The position numbers and the translations under genes are program-made. The notes below the pieces were generated by a model. That model saw only the letters and a list, made by a program, of their open reading frames with translations. It made no database searches and had not been told where the DNA came from. DNA of 64,000 nt from Stercorarius parasiticus (lineage: Eukaryota > Chordata > Aves > Charadriiformes > Stercorariidae): contig VWZL01002032.1 in NCBI GenBank assembly GCA_013396915.1, positions 326,878 through 390,877 of the forward strand. The letters are read 5' to 3'. Shown here in pieces: positions 1 through 15,600 of the stretch (its first letter is position 1; each line of letters starts with the position of its first letter).

Positions 1-457
1 CTTCAATCTTTGCATAGTTTCCTGTTAATGCCGGTGCAAATTGCCTGTACAGATTAGAGATAGCATAAACTGTTTAGAGGTAAAAAGTTATTTTGTGAGA
101 AGATCGTGAAGAATTGCTCAAAATCTGCATCTGAAGCACACGTATTGCAGGTAAAATGATTTCGAGGACTTCCCATGCCGCTTCCATAGTATAAATTTTG
201 ATTGGTTGAGTTAAAAATTTCTGGACAGACAGCTTCCCTTGCTAGCCATTATTCAAGCTAATTTGCTCAAATGATCATTTCTTAAATGCAACATGAAAAT
301 AACTTTCTTCCGAGGCTGTTTTTATGTATTTACACATTCAAAATATACATCTAGCAAACAGATCCTTTTTCTAACCACAAAGGTTGAGGAAAAATACTTT
401 TTGTGTAAATACATGAAACTGTTTATAGTAGTATTAACGTGTCTTGCATCCTTACAG

Positions 458-618
458 GAACTTTCTAAACAGACTGAAGCAATGGCTGTGCAGGCGGAGA
501 AATTGGTGAAGAATTCTTCTGAGATACAGCTTGGTTCAAAGAACAAGGAGTCCCTTCAACAGCAGGCAAAATCAATCCAAGAACAAGTGAAAAAAGTGGA
601 AGTTACTCTTGAAGAAGA
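458..618 (+). CDS. SYNE1: SYNE1 exon w1 (spectrin rod)
   Basis: Residues 1-53 plus two bases of a split codon. The acceptor is cttacag before 458 and the donor is GTATGT after 618. It begins [19 protein letters not shown] and is a charged coiled-coil stretch. The 457 bases upstream are intron and show nothing recognisable. The following intron (619-3504) holds only a short G-run tract near 2524-2541 and simple T-runs. Confidence 0.93.
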
Positions 619-3600
619 GTATGTTCTTAACAAGTCCTAATATTTATTCTCCACTATAAGATTGTATCAGATTTCTAGAACATCTTGTCAGTATTTTGTG
701 TTGTCTCATCAGCTCCATCATTTACAGCTTGCCGTGGCATAGTAACTAGGTTACAGTACCAAATATGTCAAAAGCGTGCGTGCAAATAAACAAAATCTTT
801 GTTTAATAATACATAGTCTATCAAAACACTGTTAGTTACATTTAACCTGTTGGTTATCTTTAAGCCCCAGTTATGTGAAGAAGGGATAATTAAACTCTTT
901 CTTGAGGTACTAGACACTTTTAGAAAGAAAAATCTCAGTGCAAGTATGAGAATAGCACATTTACCATATTTACCTCAGTTTTCAGTATTCCACTCTCTCC
1001 ATAGGAATGTCAAGAAGTGCCTTCATCTTAGCTGAATGCCCAGTTTTTATTTCATGGGCAATATCGAAAGCTGCTTCTGCTGCTGCAAATAACAAGGCAT
1101 CATTTGCCAAATTTTCTTTAAAAATTTAAAGTTCAAACTCCAAGAAAATGTTGTTAAATCCTGTAAATATTTGTAGCTTTTTTTATTTGTAAAAAATTCA
1201 TCCCTTTTCTCAAGTAACTCAGTTATTGAACTCAAGTAGCTCAACTTCAACTTCAGCTGTTGCTATTCTCATTTTATCTATATACACATACATTTATATG
1301 TGTGTATGAAATTAGTAGTTTTGCATATATTAGATCTGATACAGAATCAATTGTGTACATGTACCAATTCTGTGTTGTCTTACTGGAATTACTATGTAGA
1401 CTAATTTGCTGTATAAGTTGAAGCAGGTACCACCATCTCCATCTGAATTTGAGCGAAGGGCAATGTTCCCATTATTGGGTATTTTCCCGTATTGACCATT
1501 GACTGTCATGCTAATCTGACTTTAATTTTATGCCATTTTCTTACCAAGATAAATGAACGGTTGTGAAACAGAATAAATAACCTCTGCAGCAGATGTAACT
1601 TTCTGATTATTGGTAGTCCAATTTTTTTACATAACGTTTTCTCCAATATGAAGCATTACAGTGATTTGCAGTCAAATTCTACCATATCTTGCTGAATACT
1701 TCCCTTTATACATCGTTTTCTCCAGTATTAGAGAGAGAACTAGTGTGATTTTTCAATTCAAGAAATTCATCCTTCCAACAGTGAATATTCACTTTTTTAA
1801 TAATGTCATCTATTTTTAAATGAAAGCCATCATTTATATCCCCTTTCAATGTAGATATGAAATAGGTTTTAGTTGAATGTATGAATTGTACAGAATGTCT
1901 TTGTTACCATGACAGATAATAAAAAAATACATCCCTTCTGCAAATATATACAACTCTCTATAGTGAATCTACAGAACATATAATCCGTGTGTAAGGGTTA
2001 TGTTGTAACTCACATCATCAATAAAATCTTGGCTAAGTAATTTAAAGTGAAGATATTCCAAATAAATATGGTACGTACTATGTCAATGAACAGGAAAGGG
2101 AAAGAAAAGTTTGAGCAGCTCTCCGTAGTCAGCTACAGAGCAAACTTAGCATATATGTTTTCCAAGGAGATCATGCATAGATGTGCAGTGTGTTTGGGAC
2201 TATATTCTTTACAGTCTGCGGCTTTCTTACAACTAGAAGGAAGGCAGGTACGAAGGCAAAGGGTTTTCAGCTGTTGTGGCACTTATTTGGTCCCTTGATT
2301 CTCATTTCCAGCTGTGTTTTCTTGGGCTGGGCTTGAGCAAGATATTTTTGCACTTTATTTTCCTGCAAAGAACTTGAATTTGAATGCACTCTTATCAGTA
2401 AATGGCTGTTGACATTGCTATTTTTTTTTTTCATTTTGAAAACTAATAAGAAAAAATAAAAAGGCCAATTTTTACATTTTTAGGCTGCATCTTTTCTTAA
2501 GGCTTCCTCTACCTTTAATGACTGGGGGTGGGGGTGGGGGGAGAAAATAAAACTAAAACTTTTTAACATGGGATGGTTTTTAAGGCTATATTTGAAAGGA
2601 AAATGTATTTTGGAATTTTGTAATAGTCAAACTTTTCTGATGAAATTTTAATATTTTCAATGAAATAGAAAATGCGTGTTTTGCAAGCTGTGTGTAGGGC
2701 CTACATTAGTTGTGGTTTCTTTACAATGACTTGAAAGGAGCAGAAACTTGTATATTGGAAGTTATTGCTGTTAGACCTTACAAGGGCCTTAGACTTCTTA
2801 CTTGTGACCAAAAAAGGGATGCTTTGTTTGCTATCCAAAATATACAAGAATCGGGCATAATCTGTCTCTGTTTAGCCTACCTGTAATGTATGTTTCAAAG
2901 AATATAAATCTATTAATTTTGAGGTACTTGAATCATAATCTGTTGTTGATTCATTGGCTTGATATTAAATCATTGCCTCAGAAAACACAAACTTCCTATA
3001 AGATGGGCAGATTGCTGCTATAAAAAAAAAGTTTAATAAAGTAGTCAAGCATTGGTGAATATACATACATCCACAATACACTGGGTTTTACCATTCTGTT
3101 CTAGCAACTAAATGACTAGCATCTATGCACTCAGTTATCTCAATTTTTAGATATGTGATGTAATCATAATTCCATATTATTTCATATAAATGATATTTAT
3201 GTTACTTTCCTTTCTCTTCCTGCTATGGTGAGATTCTTGACGTACAGCTGATGAATGAAGCTGTACTCTGTTTCACCTCTCAGTGTCCCTACTGTGGCAA
3301 ATATAATTGTTTGACTTTGGGCACAGACTAGGGGAGAACCAAGTTTGAATTTAGGCACGCAACTTACTTGGTCCTCTAAACCCAGGGGTTTTTAAAATGA
3401 CCCTCCTGTAGACCGAATAAGTTACATTTTTATTCTAGCAAGAATATGGGCAGCTTCATTATATTAAACTGTTTATTCTCTCTAATTAATTTGGTTAATT
3501 TTAGTATTAAAAGCATGGAAATGGTGAAAAACAAGTGGGATCATTTTGGCAATAATTTTGAAGCTCTGTCCATCTGGATAGCTGCACAAGAAAAAGAACT

Positions 3601-6600
3601 GGAAACTTTGGAAACATCATCATCTCCTTTGGACATACAGATCAGCCAAGTCAAGGTGATTAGTTCTTGTTACATTTAGTATTAAAAGTCCATTTATCTG
3701 TCACTTTGCTAGAGGCCAAATGGGAGAACAGACATTTTACATGTTTCAAAATTACTGTGGTGTAATAATGGCACGCTTTGTACACAAATATACCAAGCAG
3801 TAAAGTTTTACATGAACTAAAGTAAAATTCTTACAGGCTGCCTTCTCTGTTAGTGTTTAGTTGACATATATGAAGCCTTTGTGTGTATGGTTAAAAATAT
3901 TATTTAATTTATGCTCTTCTTATTTTTTGAGTAATCTCAACTGGTGTACAAAATAGCTACATAAATGCAAGGTATATAAAGCTTTTTATTTTAAAACGTA
4001 CATCAGCTAGTGAATATAGAACTTGATTCTAATCTTGCGAGCTAAAGTTATAACTTGATTTATGTATCTTTTATGCTGAAATAATAAAGAAACTATTGCT
4101 CTTGGTAGCTTGCAAACCTACATGCCATTTATTGCTATTATGTTCACGCTGTCTTAAAATCTGTATATATTCCTGTAGATGCATAGTGATTTAGTGTCTT
4201 ATTGCTGAGGTGCATGTTGTCTCCAAGCATTGCATTTCATTTCAAGGACTGACTTTATGTCCTCCCACAAATGAAAACGTACCTTCTCTGAAACCGCGTG
4301 TTTGTAAGGGGACAGAGTTTTTAAATACGCAGAGCATACTGGCATTTCCTTTTTTCTGTGCCCTACTTGCTCTTCAGAAAGTGCAAAGGTGTGCAGCTGC
4401 TTGAAGTCATGGACCAGAATGACACTAAGTATTTCCAAAGGATCCCTTAAGGCATTTGTTTCCTGTGGCAGAAACACGTTATCAACAGATTTTCCTGTTC
4501 GTAATTTGATCACAACTTTACATACACCAAATAAATAAAATCTCTTGATTTCATCACAGAAGAGTAAAACAAGGCTTGAATTCTTCTTCATCGCCACAGC
4601 AAGTCAAAAGCAGTTTCCTTGTGAACTATTATATATGCATTTATTCCACTGGCATACACTGTCATAGAGCCATACTTTTCAGTAGTTACTAGATATGATT
4701 CAAATGTTTAAGACGGGAAGTGCATCCAATTATATTAATATTGCATTCCAGTGTGACAACAGCTCTTGTCTGTCTAAATGGGGCCTAGTTAAGCCCTAGT
4801 GTCCATTCAAGCCAATTTCCCAGAAAGGCCGTTCCTTGCTATATATGCAGATAAACAGTAATTTTTACACTGCATGGCAAGTTTTTCAAAATGCCAACAT
4901 AAGCCTTCTTCACTTAAACATCATGACAGAAAGAAAATAGTCAGTAGGCAATTTTTATAAATGTCTGAGTGAAAAGATATAAAGAAGAGAAAATCGTCCA
5001 GATAAAGCCTAGGGTACATCACTGTAACTCAAGCGAACAAAGCAGCTTTATGAACTGTGATATGTGAAATGAGTCATCTAACCTCCAGTATGTGGACATA
5101 GCTGGAGGTCTTCTTCAGCAGCGTTGCTTTGTGCCTGAGTTTGAAGGATTTGTTGTGTTCCGGTGGGAGTTTCCTGATGAGTTAGTCTGCGTCACAGCTG
5201 TGATCAGCATACTTAGTTGTAATTTCTAGTACAACACATTAGTAAGGAATATTGCAATATGAGGCAAATACACACACACACACACACACACAAAAAGCTG
5301 TGTTTCTTCGTATCTTTGGCTGATATAAAACCTGGGGTCAGCTGAATGTAACTATCGTATATAGTGGTGATATTCTACTTTTGGTGACGTGGATTCCAGA
5401 ACCCCAGTGACTTCATCAGAGAGAGATTTTCACCTACGCATTTCTCCGAAATTGCTGGTGGACAAAATGACAGTTATCACAAGTACTTACCGTTGGTGGC
5501 AGACTCAGTGAGAGTTTGAAGCCCTCAATTATCCACCTTCTTTTATGTAACCGAGTGAATTTAACAGAATAGCGTGGGAGTGAAAAAGCGCTGCCTCATT
5601 TGTATCTGCTGCATTGTTAGATAATTTCAGCTTCAGGGCTGCAAATCCGGTATTTTTCCTCAGCACCGTATTCTCATGCAAAAAAGATATTTTATAATCT
5701 GAATTAATTCAGAATATATTGCATAAAGAGACACTATAAATGCTTACAGCACCACATCTTTTTCTGTACTGTCGCCCTGCTGATTCTAGACTCTGAATGT
5801 TGCAGTAAGCCACTCCTGAGCTTTATAATGGCAAGCAAGATACTGTATTTTTATCACAATTATAGCAGAAGGTGGGCACTTTCGATGCTTTTGGGAGTGC
5901 ATTTTCAATTGATTGACGTCATGTACATAGATATCTTAACGTTTTTATATCCGAGAATGCTGTTGCCTATTTCAATTTCAAAGAGTGCTCTTGGGTCTTT
6001 CAAATCTCTCCCAATGAGTGGTTTTCACTGCTTTTGAGAAGAGCTCCATCAGCAGAAATTAAAAGAATTCTGTTGTGAAAAAAAAATCTTATTTCCAAGT
6101 TCACTGATGCTTACTGAATAAATAGCCACAGAGATTTGCCTCTAATTTGCGATAAAATAAAAGTGCAAAAAAAATAGGAGACAGTTGCTGTCATGCGGCT
6201 GGGGAAATGTAAAGCCAGTGCTAGTTTGTCTTTATGCATTTACTAATTGATATAGAAGACAGCTGAAAAGTCCCAAAGGCCGTTATCACTCTTCGTCAGT
6301 GGTTTCCTGTTTGTATTGTAGTGTGGTTCTTTATTTAATCCTGTGCCTGAGGGCGTGCTCACCCTACCTCACCATCTAATTTAATTTATTCTTTATTATA
6401 CCATAGAATTTTAAATAAGGAAATGAAAACAATCTCTTGGTTTTCAAATCAGAGCATGTTTTATTTTTGAAGTGCTTGAAAACTTATTAAACACAAGTTA
6501 TCGACTGTTAGGGTTCGGCTCCTTAATATTGTTTTCAGTTATACACTTCCTTTTTTCCACCTTGCATTTATTTTGACTCTTTAAGAGAATTGTGTGTTAA

Positions 6601-9600
6601 TTTGCTGTGAAGTAAGAGATGGTAAAATACGAACCATCTTGTCTGCTTTTGAAAATATGCACGTTGGGCAATTCTAATTCCTCTTCCTAGGCCCTGTTTT
6701 TAGGGCAGGCTGTTTTTCGAACCTTTTCCGGTGCTAATTTCAAGAAGAAAAAGGGAATTTACAGAGCATATTAAAGACTTTTATGACTAGCTATTTCAAG
6801 TGGTCAATGAACTCTCCTTTTATTTACTTTTTTAATGAAGAATATTAGTAGCTTAGGTAAAAGAAGGAAGTAGAAAGTACTATTCTGATAATTAAAAACC
6901 CGTTGTGCTTCTTTATTTGCTATTCCTTCACATTTTAGGTTATTAATAAAGAAATAGATGGTAAAATAACTGGAATCTCAAAATTGGAAGAGGAAGCTGA
7001 GTCTTTTTCCCAGTTTGTTACCTCTGGAGAAAGCGCACGTATTAAAGCCAAACTGACTCAGGTCAAAAGGTATTGGGAAGAGCTAAGAGATCACGCGCAG
7101 AGACTGGAAGGAACAATCACAGGGAATGCATCAGCACTGCAGAAATACGAAGAAAATCTTAAACAGGTAGACAATGCAAAATCTAATGGACTGTTTGCAG
7201 CAATTTATAGAACTGCTCTTTATTTTTCCAAAACTGAATATAAAATGCATATTATAATAGGATGGACTAGAATGTCTAGAAGTAGGTTTGTAAGGTAATT
7301 GCAAGACCTCTATATGTAATTTTGTGCTTTGAATGACTTAAAAGCCAGGTTCAGGAAGACACTAAATATACACACTTAAATAATTATTCTGTCTTTTAGA
7401 AAACCTAAGTGATTCTCCTGGATATTGCACTGATAAACCGCATCCATACTTCTAATAAACACTTTAGCTTCAATCTTGGGTTGTTAGTCGGTCGTAAGGA
7501 AAATAATTTAAATATTGTTGTTGCCTCAGTCACAAGGAGCTGAGCACAGTTAGCATCTCTTAATTTTAAAAGGCACTCAGCACTACAAAAGCTTAGGATA
7601 TAATATTCTCTTAGCATTAAATATTTAAAAGATGTTATTTATTCAGAGCATCATTTATATATTTCCTACTGGTTTTAGACTCTCTGGTTTGCCTTTTCTT
7701 CATAGGTGCAGCGGGCAGTGTCTGAATTTGAAGTGAAGCTAGCTGAGCCTCTCACATCGTGCTCTTCGGCAGCAGCAACATACACAGCCCTTCAGGACTG
7801 CACGGTGAGCACGTGGCCGGCAATTCCTGCCACCAAGTCCAGGGAAACAGTGCCACACTGACCTCCTCACAGAAATGCCAATAACCAGACCAGGGGCTGC
7901 CTGATGCCACCCAGATCAGGGTCGAGGGAGGGGGAGGCAAGGGCTGCCTGTCCGGGTGGACAGCCCCAGGGAAGGCTTAAGCAGACTTCCTCAGCTATGT
8001 CTTCTCACCGTTTCAGACAGACTTGGAGAGTTTTTGCCCCGCTTTAGAGAAAGGAAAGCCTAGAAGTATGAATTAATCCTTCAGGTTACGGGTTTTAATT
8101 TTATGCATCTAAAACATTATGAAAAATAGAAGATAAGAAACACATATCGAGGTTTTTTTGCAAAGATTTTCATGAAACTTGGGTCTTGGTATACAGCACA
8201 GTGATTTTTTTAAAAAAAATCTCCTCGGAAGTAGTTTTTCTTGGACAACGCGGAGACTGGACAGAGTTTCAACTGACAAACTTTTATCTGTGAAGCCAGA
8301 AATCCATGGGTGTTTTGACATTTGGTTCCATCCATTACAAAAGGAAAACAAACATTGGATTGGTATTCAAACTACAAAAAATCTCAAATATCTGGGAATT
8401 TGGTGTAGCATTTTTATCTGTGGCTATAAATTTGTGATGTGTTCTTCCCACAATAATCATTATCTTTTATTCTAAGAAAATATTTTGAAAACTTTTAGTC
8501 ATATTGTTCTTGCAGTTCTTCTGAATTTAGTGGTACATACAGGTGCATACAGGCTGTACGCAAGGAAGACCTGACCTGTCTGCTTCAAAAAAGCTTGATA
8601 CTTGTTGAGGAAAAATATTTTGCCTATGGAGAATTTCTTCAGACAGCATACGTAATCATTATTGTTGTTGGCTTTTAAACATTAGGAATATGCTGAGTGT
8701 ACTATTGTAAACTCTTGTCCTGCCTATGGGATCATGATGATTCAATGCCTTAATATGAAATTATTTTTTGTTATTTGGTTTAAACATCAGCAGCTTGTTG
8801 CTATATAATTCACGTTTCCTCCTATGTATGATTTATTTCATGACTGTACTTTTAACCTTTACTACTGTTGTTATTACTGCACACCTGCAAGTTAGAACTT
8901 TAGTGGTCTCAAATCTGTTTCGTTTCATGCTATTCTAACTGATTGTGCTACATTTCAAGCATTTTCATATGAACAAGTTTCCAGCAACACTGGAAAGTCT
9001 AGTCAACATCAGATGCCATTTCCATGTTTGCTAATGCTGACAGAAGTTCATGGTAACTGTTCCCTACCTCTCCCATGTCATGACAAGGGCTGCAAGCCTG
9101 GCAGTCCTCACATGTTGTGTGAGCTTTTTGTATTTACTGTATATGTATAGATTAGAGCAACTTTTAGCCACATGTTAGGGAATCTGGAGCTTTGTCCTAG
9201 ATGATCGTGCTGTGTCACGTGCCCATTCAAATGATCTCACCCTTTTGTTGCTGACTGTTTTTTCTTTAACACTGTTCTTGGGAAAGTCTTTCCCCACTAC
9301 AAGCTAGTTGATTGATATGCTCGGGGTATGTGTGTCTAGGATAGATCTTAGTGAAATACAGTCTTTGCATTGACCTCATGATCTGGTGGATGTAGCATTG
9401 CTTCAAACTTCCAGTAGAAGTACAGAATTTTTCACACCATTGTTACTGTAGCTCTGTTGTTTATGTATGTGACTTCTGTTTCTTTTACATGTTCATTAGG
9501 ACCTTTGTCACACTGTGGAAAAACTGAGCAACACTTTGGCGTCTCTCTCAGCCTGTGCCCGAAAGTTGGCCAACAAAGAAAAAGCTGCTCAGGAGGTTAC

Positions 9601-12600
9601 AGCATTACAGCAGAAATATGAAAAGGTGGTAGAAAATGCTAAAGAGAAACAGACCTTATTAGAGAATCTTCTGGATCAGTGGCAGAAGTGAGTAGACTCT
9701 CACGTCTGTTGTGATGGAAACAGAGACTTTCCTGCAGTCGGTGTGTGAGACTGAGGGGATGACTTGAGTTGATAACTCTACGTTGTGATTTTGTTAGGCA
9801 GGAGAAGGAGCTGTCTGCCTTCCAGACCTGGTTGGAGGGGTGTGAAGCTACAGCCAGGCCTTCAGAGCAGTATGTTTCTGCTGACAGAGTTAAACTGGAA
9901 GGTGAACTCCAGTCACTGCAGGTACGTTTCAACCTTAAGATCGTCCCCCTACATTTCCTACATTTCCTACATGTGTTTATGTGTCTTTTAAAGGATGGAC
10001 TTGCTCAATGGTAGTCTGACAATCACTTGATTCTGGGCTTTGGAGATGTCCTAGAGAAGTTTTATGTTATCGCTGTCGTTATTTATCAGAGACAAGAAAA
10101 TGATAGGAAGAATGTTATTTGCAAATATAATACGCTGGCTCAAAAAAATGGTAGATCCTATTATCTATTGAGGAAGGACATTGGTCTGCTTGCCAGAGGA
10201 ATTCCTTTGTTAGACAACGCAACTTTCCTTTTTTTCATGTGAGGGAATTTGCTCAGATGACAAAATGCTCAAAGGTTTTGAATTCACAATGAAAGTCTGA
10301 TTTCCAATTATTTTTTTTTTAAACACAAGACTTTCATCCTATTCTAAAGCCTTCTAAATGCCTTCCTTGGAATTTTTGTCATTTGTTTTTAGATTAATAT
10401 GAAGAAGTTGGCCAAAAGTAGCATCTTTTACACCCTCCATGAAGCCAATGAGTCCATAATTTCAGTTTTAAATATTACTGAAGAGAAGGGAAATTATCTG
10501 GGGGTTTGGTTTTTTGTTTGGGCCAGTTTGTGACATTTCCTCACAATTCTATTGCTGCACACAAAATATGTTGCAAAAATTAGTCTTGATTTTAGCCACT
10601 GTCATCATACAGTAGAGCTGTGTGGAAGGGTCGCCACTTTGTCAGAAAGGGGAAAAAATATACTCTGATGAATCCTTACCAAATTACAGTTGCAAATATA
10701 GCTGTCTGAGAGGTTTTGAGTACCTGCTTGTCCTAATAGACCTCAGTTCCTCCAAAGATTTGACTGTGCTCGTTCACTTGTCTCAAAGTGAGGTACTGGA
10801 AATCCCTAACTGATTTTTTATTATTTTTGTTATTTTCATAATATGATGTCGTATTTGATCTAAAGGCTGTACATTCCATTGTTTTCCCAGGATTTGCGAG
10901 CAGATATTGAGTCCCGTGCTTCAGTCTATGAGAGCCTATTACAGTTAAATGAGTCACTATTCCCAACAGCTTCTGAACAGTCTGTGAAAAGAATAAAAGA
11001 AAAATTTGAAGAGCTGGATGAGAGGTGGAAAGCTTTACCACACACTGTTGATAAAAGGTTTGTGCTGCAGAATGTTTTTTTACATGAGAAATGAGAGTAA
11101 CCAATATCCAGATGAGGAATCTGGAAGGCTAAGGAAGTCTGGGGAGCACTGCCTCCTTTTTTTGAAACTGTATGTTATCATATATTTAGATTTCAATTGT
11201 TTTGGTGATGAACATACGTATTTTACCATTTGTAAAGGAGCTTAAATAATAAACTCTGGTCAATCACAACATTTTCTAGGTGCTTTATCAATATGATTGT
11301 TTTACAATATAATGATCTTCTACATAGCATTTCATGTTGAAAATTGTGTAGAGAAATTTCTAAGGCAAACAGGAAGGTAAATGACAAGGCCTTTTTTAAG
11401 GTCAAGGTTTAGAAGCTTGGTTCTGCTAGGTGCTGAGTACTCATCTGGACACACTCCTCCTTTGAATTGTGTGCCTATGAGCAGACATGACCCTCACTTA
11501 TTTCAGTGGAAGTTGAGCATGTGGTTACTTATCCCCTGCCTAAATTTGCGAGACTTTCACTTTACATGCAGTGTTGCAGGTGATAGGGCAAACAGATTTG
11601 CTATCTCTGAAAACTGGAGTTTAGCTCCCATCAATACCGTTCTCTTTGCTGGGACCACCCCCATGAAGAAAAGTTGAAGAACATACCTTGATTGTTTGGG
11701 GCATTTCTAATAGTTTATATGAATAGAAGAGTGAAAAGAGCCAAGCTGGTGTTTTCAAGTGTTATGTTATTCCCCAGTTAAGAAATCAACACGGCAGTCA
11801 TCACATTTGTAACATAAATTAATGTTTCCTTCTTTCCTTCCACCTGGCATTGATTTTAATGCTGTCCAGTCAGCTGTGGTTTTGATTATAGGAAGTGATT
11901 AATTTACATCAAGTGCTTTCATATTTACATCTGACATCCTATAGGATCAACTTCCTTCAATCTCTTGTTGCTGAGCATGGGCAGTTTGATGAGCTCCTGC
12001 TCAGGTTTTCAGACTGGATTAAGCAGTTCCTTGCTGAACTACAAGCCACTTCAGAGATAAACACAGCTGATCAACAAGTAGCTGCATCTCACAATAAGGT
12101 AAACTTTTGGATGTAAATATTAAAGACAGAGAAATTGTACAGTGCATTCAGATAAAAATTCATCTAAAACTAGGATGAGGTCGTTTATTTGTTTGAAAAC
12201 CAATACGCTGTTGTAGTCACATACAAATTTCTGTTATTTGACCAGTTTAAAGCAAAATTGTAACACTGAACTGTTCTTTCTGAAAACCCCTCAATAGCAT
12301 TTGTTTTGCTTGTAAGTTTAGTACTAAAATGTTTTCTGGGCTTTTGATTGGAAGATGAAACCCAGCCCTATTTTCTTTCTTTCCCATAGAACCACTCAAT
12401 GGAAGTCGAAAGTAAGAAACAGCAGCTACAAAGTCTGAAGGAACATGCAGATAAATTGTGTTCTTTCAGCTGCCCAGAGGACCAGCAGACTTTGCAGGGA
12501 AAGGCTGAAGATTGCTTTCAGATCTTCCAGGAGGCAAGTCAAATAACTAGCCAAAGACAAGAGGCTCTGGATCAGCTGCGGGTATTCCTGGAGCTCCATA

Positions 12601-15600
12601 GTGCTGCATCAGGAGTGCTCCACCAGCTGAGGCAGACAGTGGAGAAAACAGGAAATATGGATAAAGCTAAATCGGAATTACTGGAGAAAGAACTCAATGG
12701 TGTTATTCAAGATCTTAACAAGCTGGAATCTGTTGCCATCAGTTTGGATGGGTCCCTTACTAAGGCCCAGTATCACCTAAAACACAGCATTTCTGAGCAG
12801 AGGACCTCCTGCAGGGCTGTGGTGGGTAATCTGTGCTTGGAACTGGAGGCAGTTCAAAACCTGCTGGGAACCAAACAGAGTGAGGCAGAAGCTCTTGGAG
12901 CCTTGAGAAGATCTTTCACGGAACGTAAAGAACAGCTGCTCAAGAGAATTGAAGATACTGAGGAAAAGGCTGACAAGGAGGGCGTGAAGGAGGCAACACT
13001 GCAAGCCCTCCAGCAAAGGTAAAAATTATATTAATGCTTGAGATTGGCACTTCTTCATTTACTTGCCGTCTCTAGACTTCTTATGATGCATTGGAGGCAT
13101 GTGTGAGTTTTCTGCCTGGGTACCTTACTTCTTGCCAGGCATATGTGAGTGCATATATCTACTCCATAAACTTTTGTAAGTGAGCGAGCTGTTTGGATGG
13201 GGGCGAGACAGGAGCAGAACACTTAGCAAGTCCCACTAATTTTTTATATTGAAAGAACAGTCAAGAAAGTCTTTGTCTGAAAAAATTATTTTTTCCAAAT
13301 GAATCCAAGCACCAAACAGCCATTGAAATCCCATATAACATAACTATCTCTAATCTTACAGAACTGAAGACTGTACATGTGTTGAAGGAATTGAAAACAC
13401 TTACTATAATAAAATATTAATCTAAATATTTGAGTCTATTTCAGAGCCACTGTGTGAGGTAAAGGTATATGTATATCTATATAATTGTATAGCTGTATGT
13501 GTATCAGAAACAAAACCACATTCTAAGCCCAGTTATAGCAGAAAAAAAATCCAGATAACACTTTGTTTTCTGAAGATATTGTAGGAAACGTTAGAGAAAG
13601 GGAACTTTGTGCACAGTAACTCTGACAGCAACTGTTTCATTCTTCCTTTCTCTTTTCTCTTGCCAAAAAAAGTGAAGATATGTAAATTTAAAACCTGCCT
13701 TTTAACTTGCAGATTGAGGATCTTTAATCAGTTAGATGAAGAATTAAATTCTCACCACCATGAACTCCAGTGGCTCATGGACAAAGCAAAGCAAATAGCT
13801 CAAAAAGATATTACGCTGGCTCCTGAGATCAACAAAGAGATAAATCGCTTAGAATCTCTGTGGGAGGATACCAAGAAAGTTATACATGAAAAGTAAGTAG
13901 ATCTTGGACTTACGGTGAGAAAGGAGAGGATTCTTTTAGTGGGGGAAAGAGACCCAGTTGTTTATATTTAGTATCTTCTTGCCGTATTAATCCCAATAAA
14001 AACCAGGGCTTGTGTGTTAAATACTGAGTAGAAGATAAAACACAGTATAAACCGGGATATTCCTACCAGTTGTAATTATACTATTGATAAGGCAACAGAT
14101 AGGTCCTCAGGACAGTGCTTAGAGATACATCTCTCATATAATTGCATGTTATTGTTTACTCTCCTAAAAGATAAGAAATCACCATTGAGATTTCACTACC
14201 ACTCCAACTCGCACATACTCTCCTCCTAGCATGCATTTTCCTTCTCTATTGGATACGCGTTTCTGACAACCTATCCAGCGGTCCTAAATCATTCTTACAT
14301 TTCAGTCTTTTTGTCTGCTCAAGGGACCAGGTTCATAACAATCATTAGTGTATAATCAGTGATATAAGACGGTTTTGTATATCAATGAAAGCTGATAAAA
14401 AAGGAACTAAAGAAACGAAAGAAAGTTTCATTTTATCCCTTTCTTTGCCTTAGCTGCCTCTTTATCATCTTTAAAGAAAACTTTTTCAAATGTTCTTTTT
14501 TAAATTTACATGGTGAAGTTAAGTGCTAGATTCATTCAGTACTACGTCATCCTCAATATATATAAATTTTGTCTAAGTGCAGCAGCAAATCAGTTCTAAG
14601 CCTGGCTAATATTTCAATGGGCACATGCAATTTGGTGATCCCCATGTAACTGCTGGGTTGGTGTACTGGAACAATGAGTCAAGAAAAAATTTCATTTGTG
14701 CTGAAAAATGACTTTCCCCCCTTCGGTTTATATACTGGACTGTTATTCTGTTTTCTTGATTGACGCCGTACAGACATTTGTAAATATGCTGCCCCTCAAC
14801 CACATCTGTGTATCATTTTCCCTCTTGAAAATATGTGACATGAATTGCATTTCTGGTGTTTTTTTCCAGCTGAATTTAGTCTGGTTTTTTAGTGCATTTT
14901 TAAGAGATGTATAAATCTAAACTAAGTGGAAGAAAAGGAAAGCTTTGTCTGTTGCTCCTTTTTCTTAAGCACTGCCACTATATTTGTATTTCATGTTGCG
15001 TGTTGCTGCAACCCATTTTTCTTACCTCTAGAAATCCTTAATCATAATAAACCAAGTAATTTCTACATACATATGCAAGAAGCTAGACAGTACCAGCCCG
15101 GTAGTGAAGAAAAACATAAAATAGCTGTCTCGGCCTTATAGATGCATTATTGAGGGTAAATGAGTTGTTTTCACATCCTGGGGTAGTTGTTGCCATCTTT
15201 ATACCTGAAACTGAAAGATATTTAGGTACCTTGTGATTCCTTTCTGATATAAAAATAATGTTAATTTTTATTTCAATTATTAATTTAATTTTAATTATTT
15301 TTAACTGTTTTCTCTCTCATGTAGACACTATTTTAAACTCTCCTGAACCTGCTTATTTTGGAGGGCTCTTTGGAGCATTCAGAAAAGAGCCAGCTCCTAA
15401 AGCTATTACCTCTCTTTCTTGGCCACGTCATGTTTCCCAAAGTCCTTTCATTGACACACTATGTTTTACAACTAAACATATCCAAAGTGTTAGTCTTCCT
15501 TATCTCTCTTCAGTATAAATACCAGAAATGGATAGAATAGTGTTGTGTTTTGTTTTTTTTTCTTTTGTCCATCTCCTGAGCAGAAATAGGCTTTTCTGGA

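Noticed and set aside
3446..3504. ATG upstream of w2 in the same frame as a possible start
   Set aside because: It lies in intron before a working acceptor, with no promoter-like sequence. The phase from w1 to w2 explains the exon fully.
4199..4597. 132-codon - strand frame in intron 2
   Set aside because: No domain, no known family and no flanking gene signals. It is AT-rich intron, so chance is the simplest reading.
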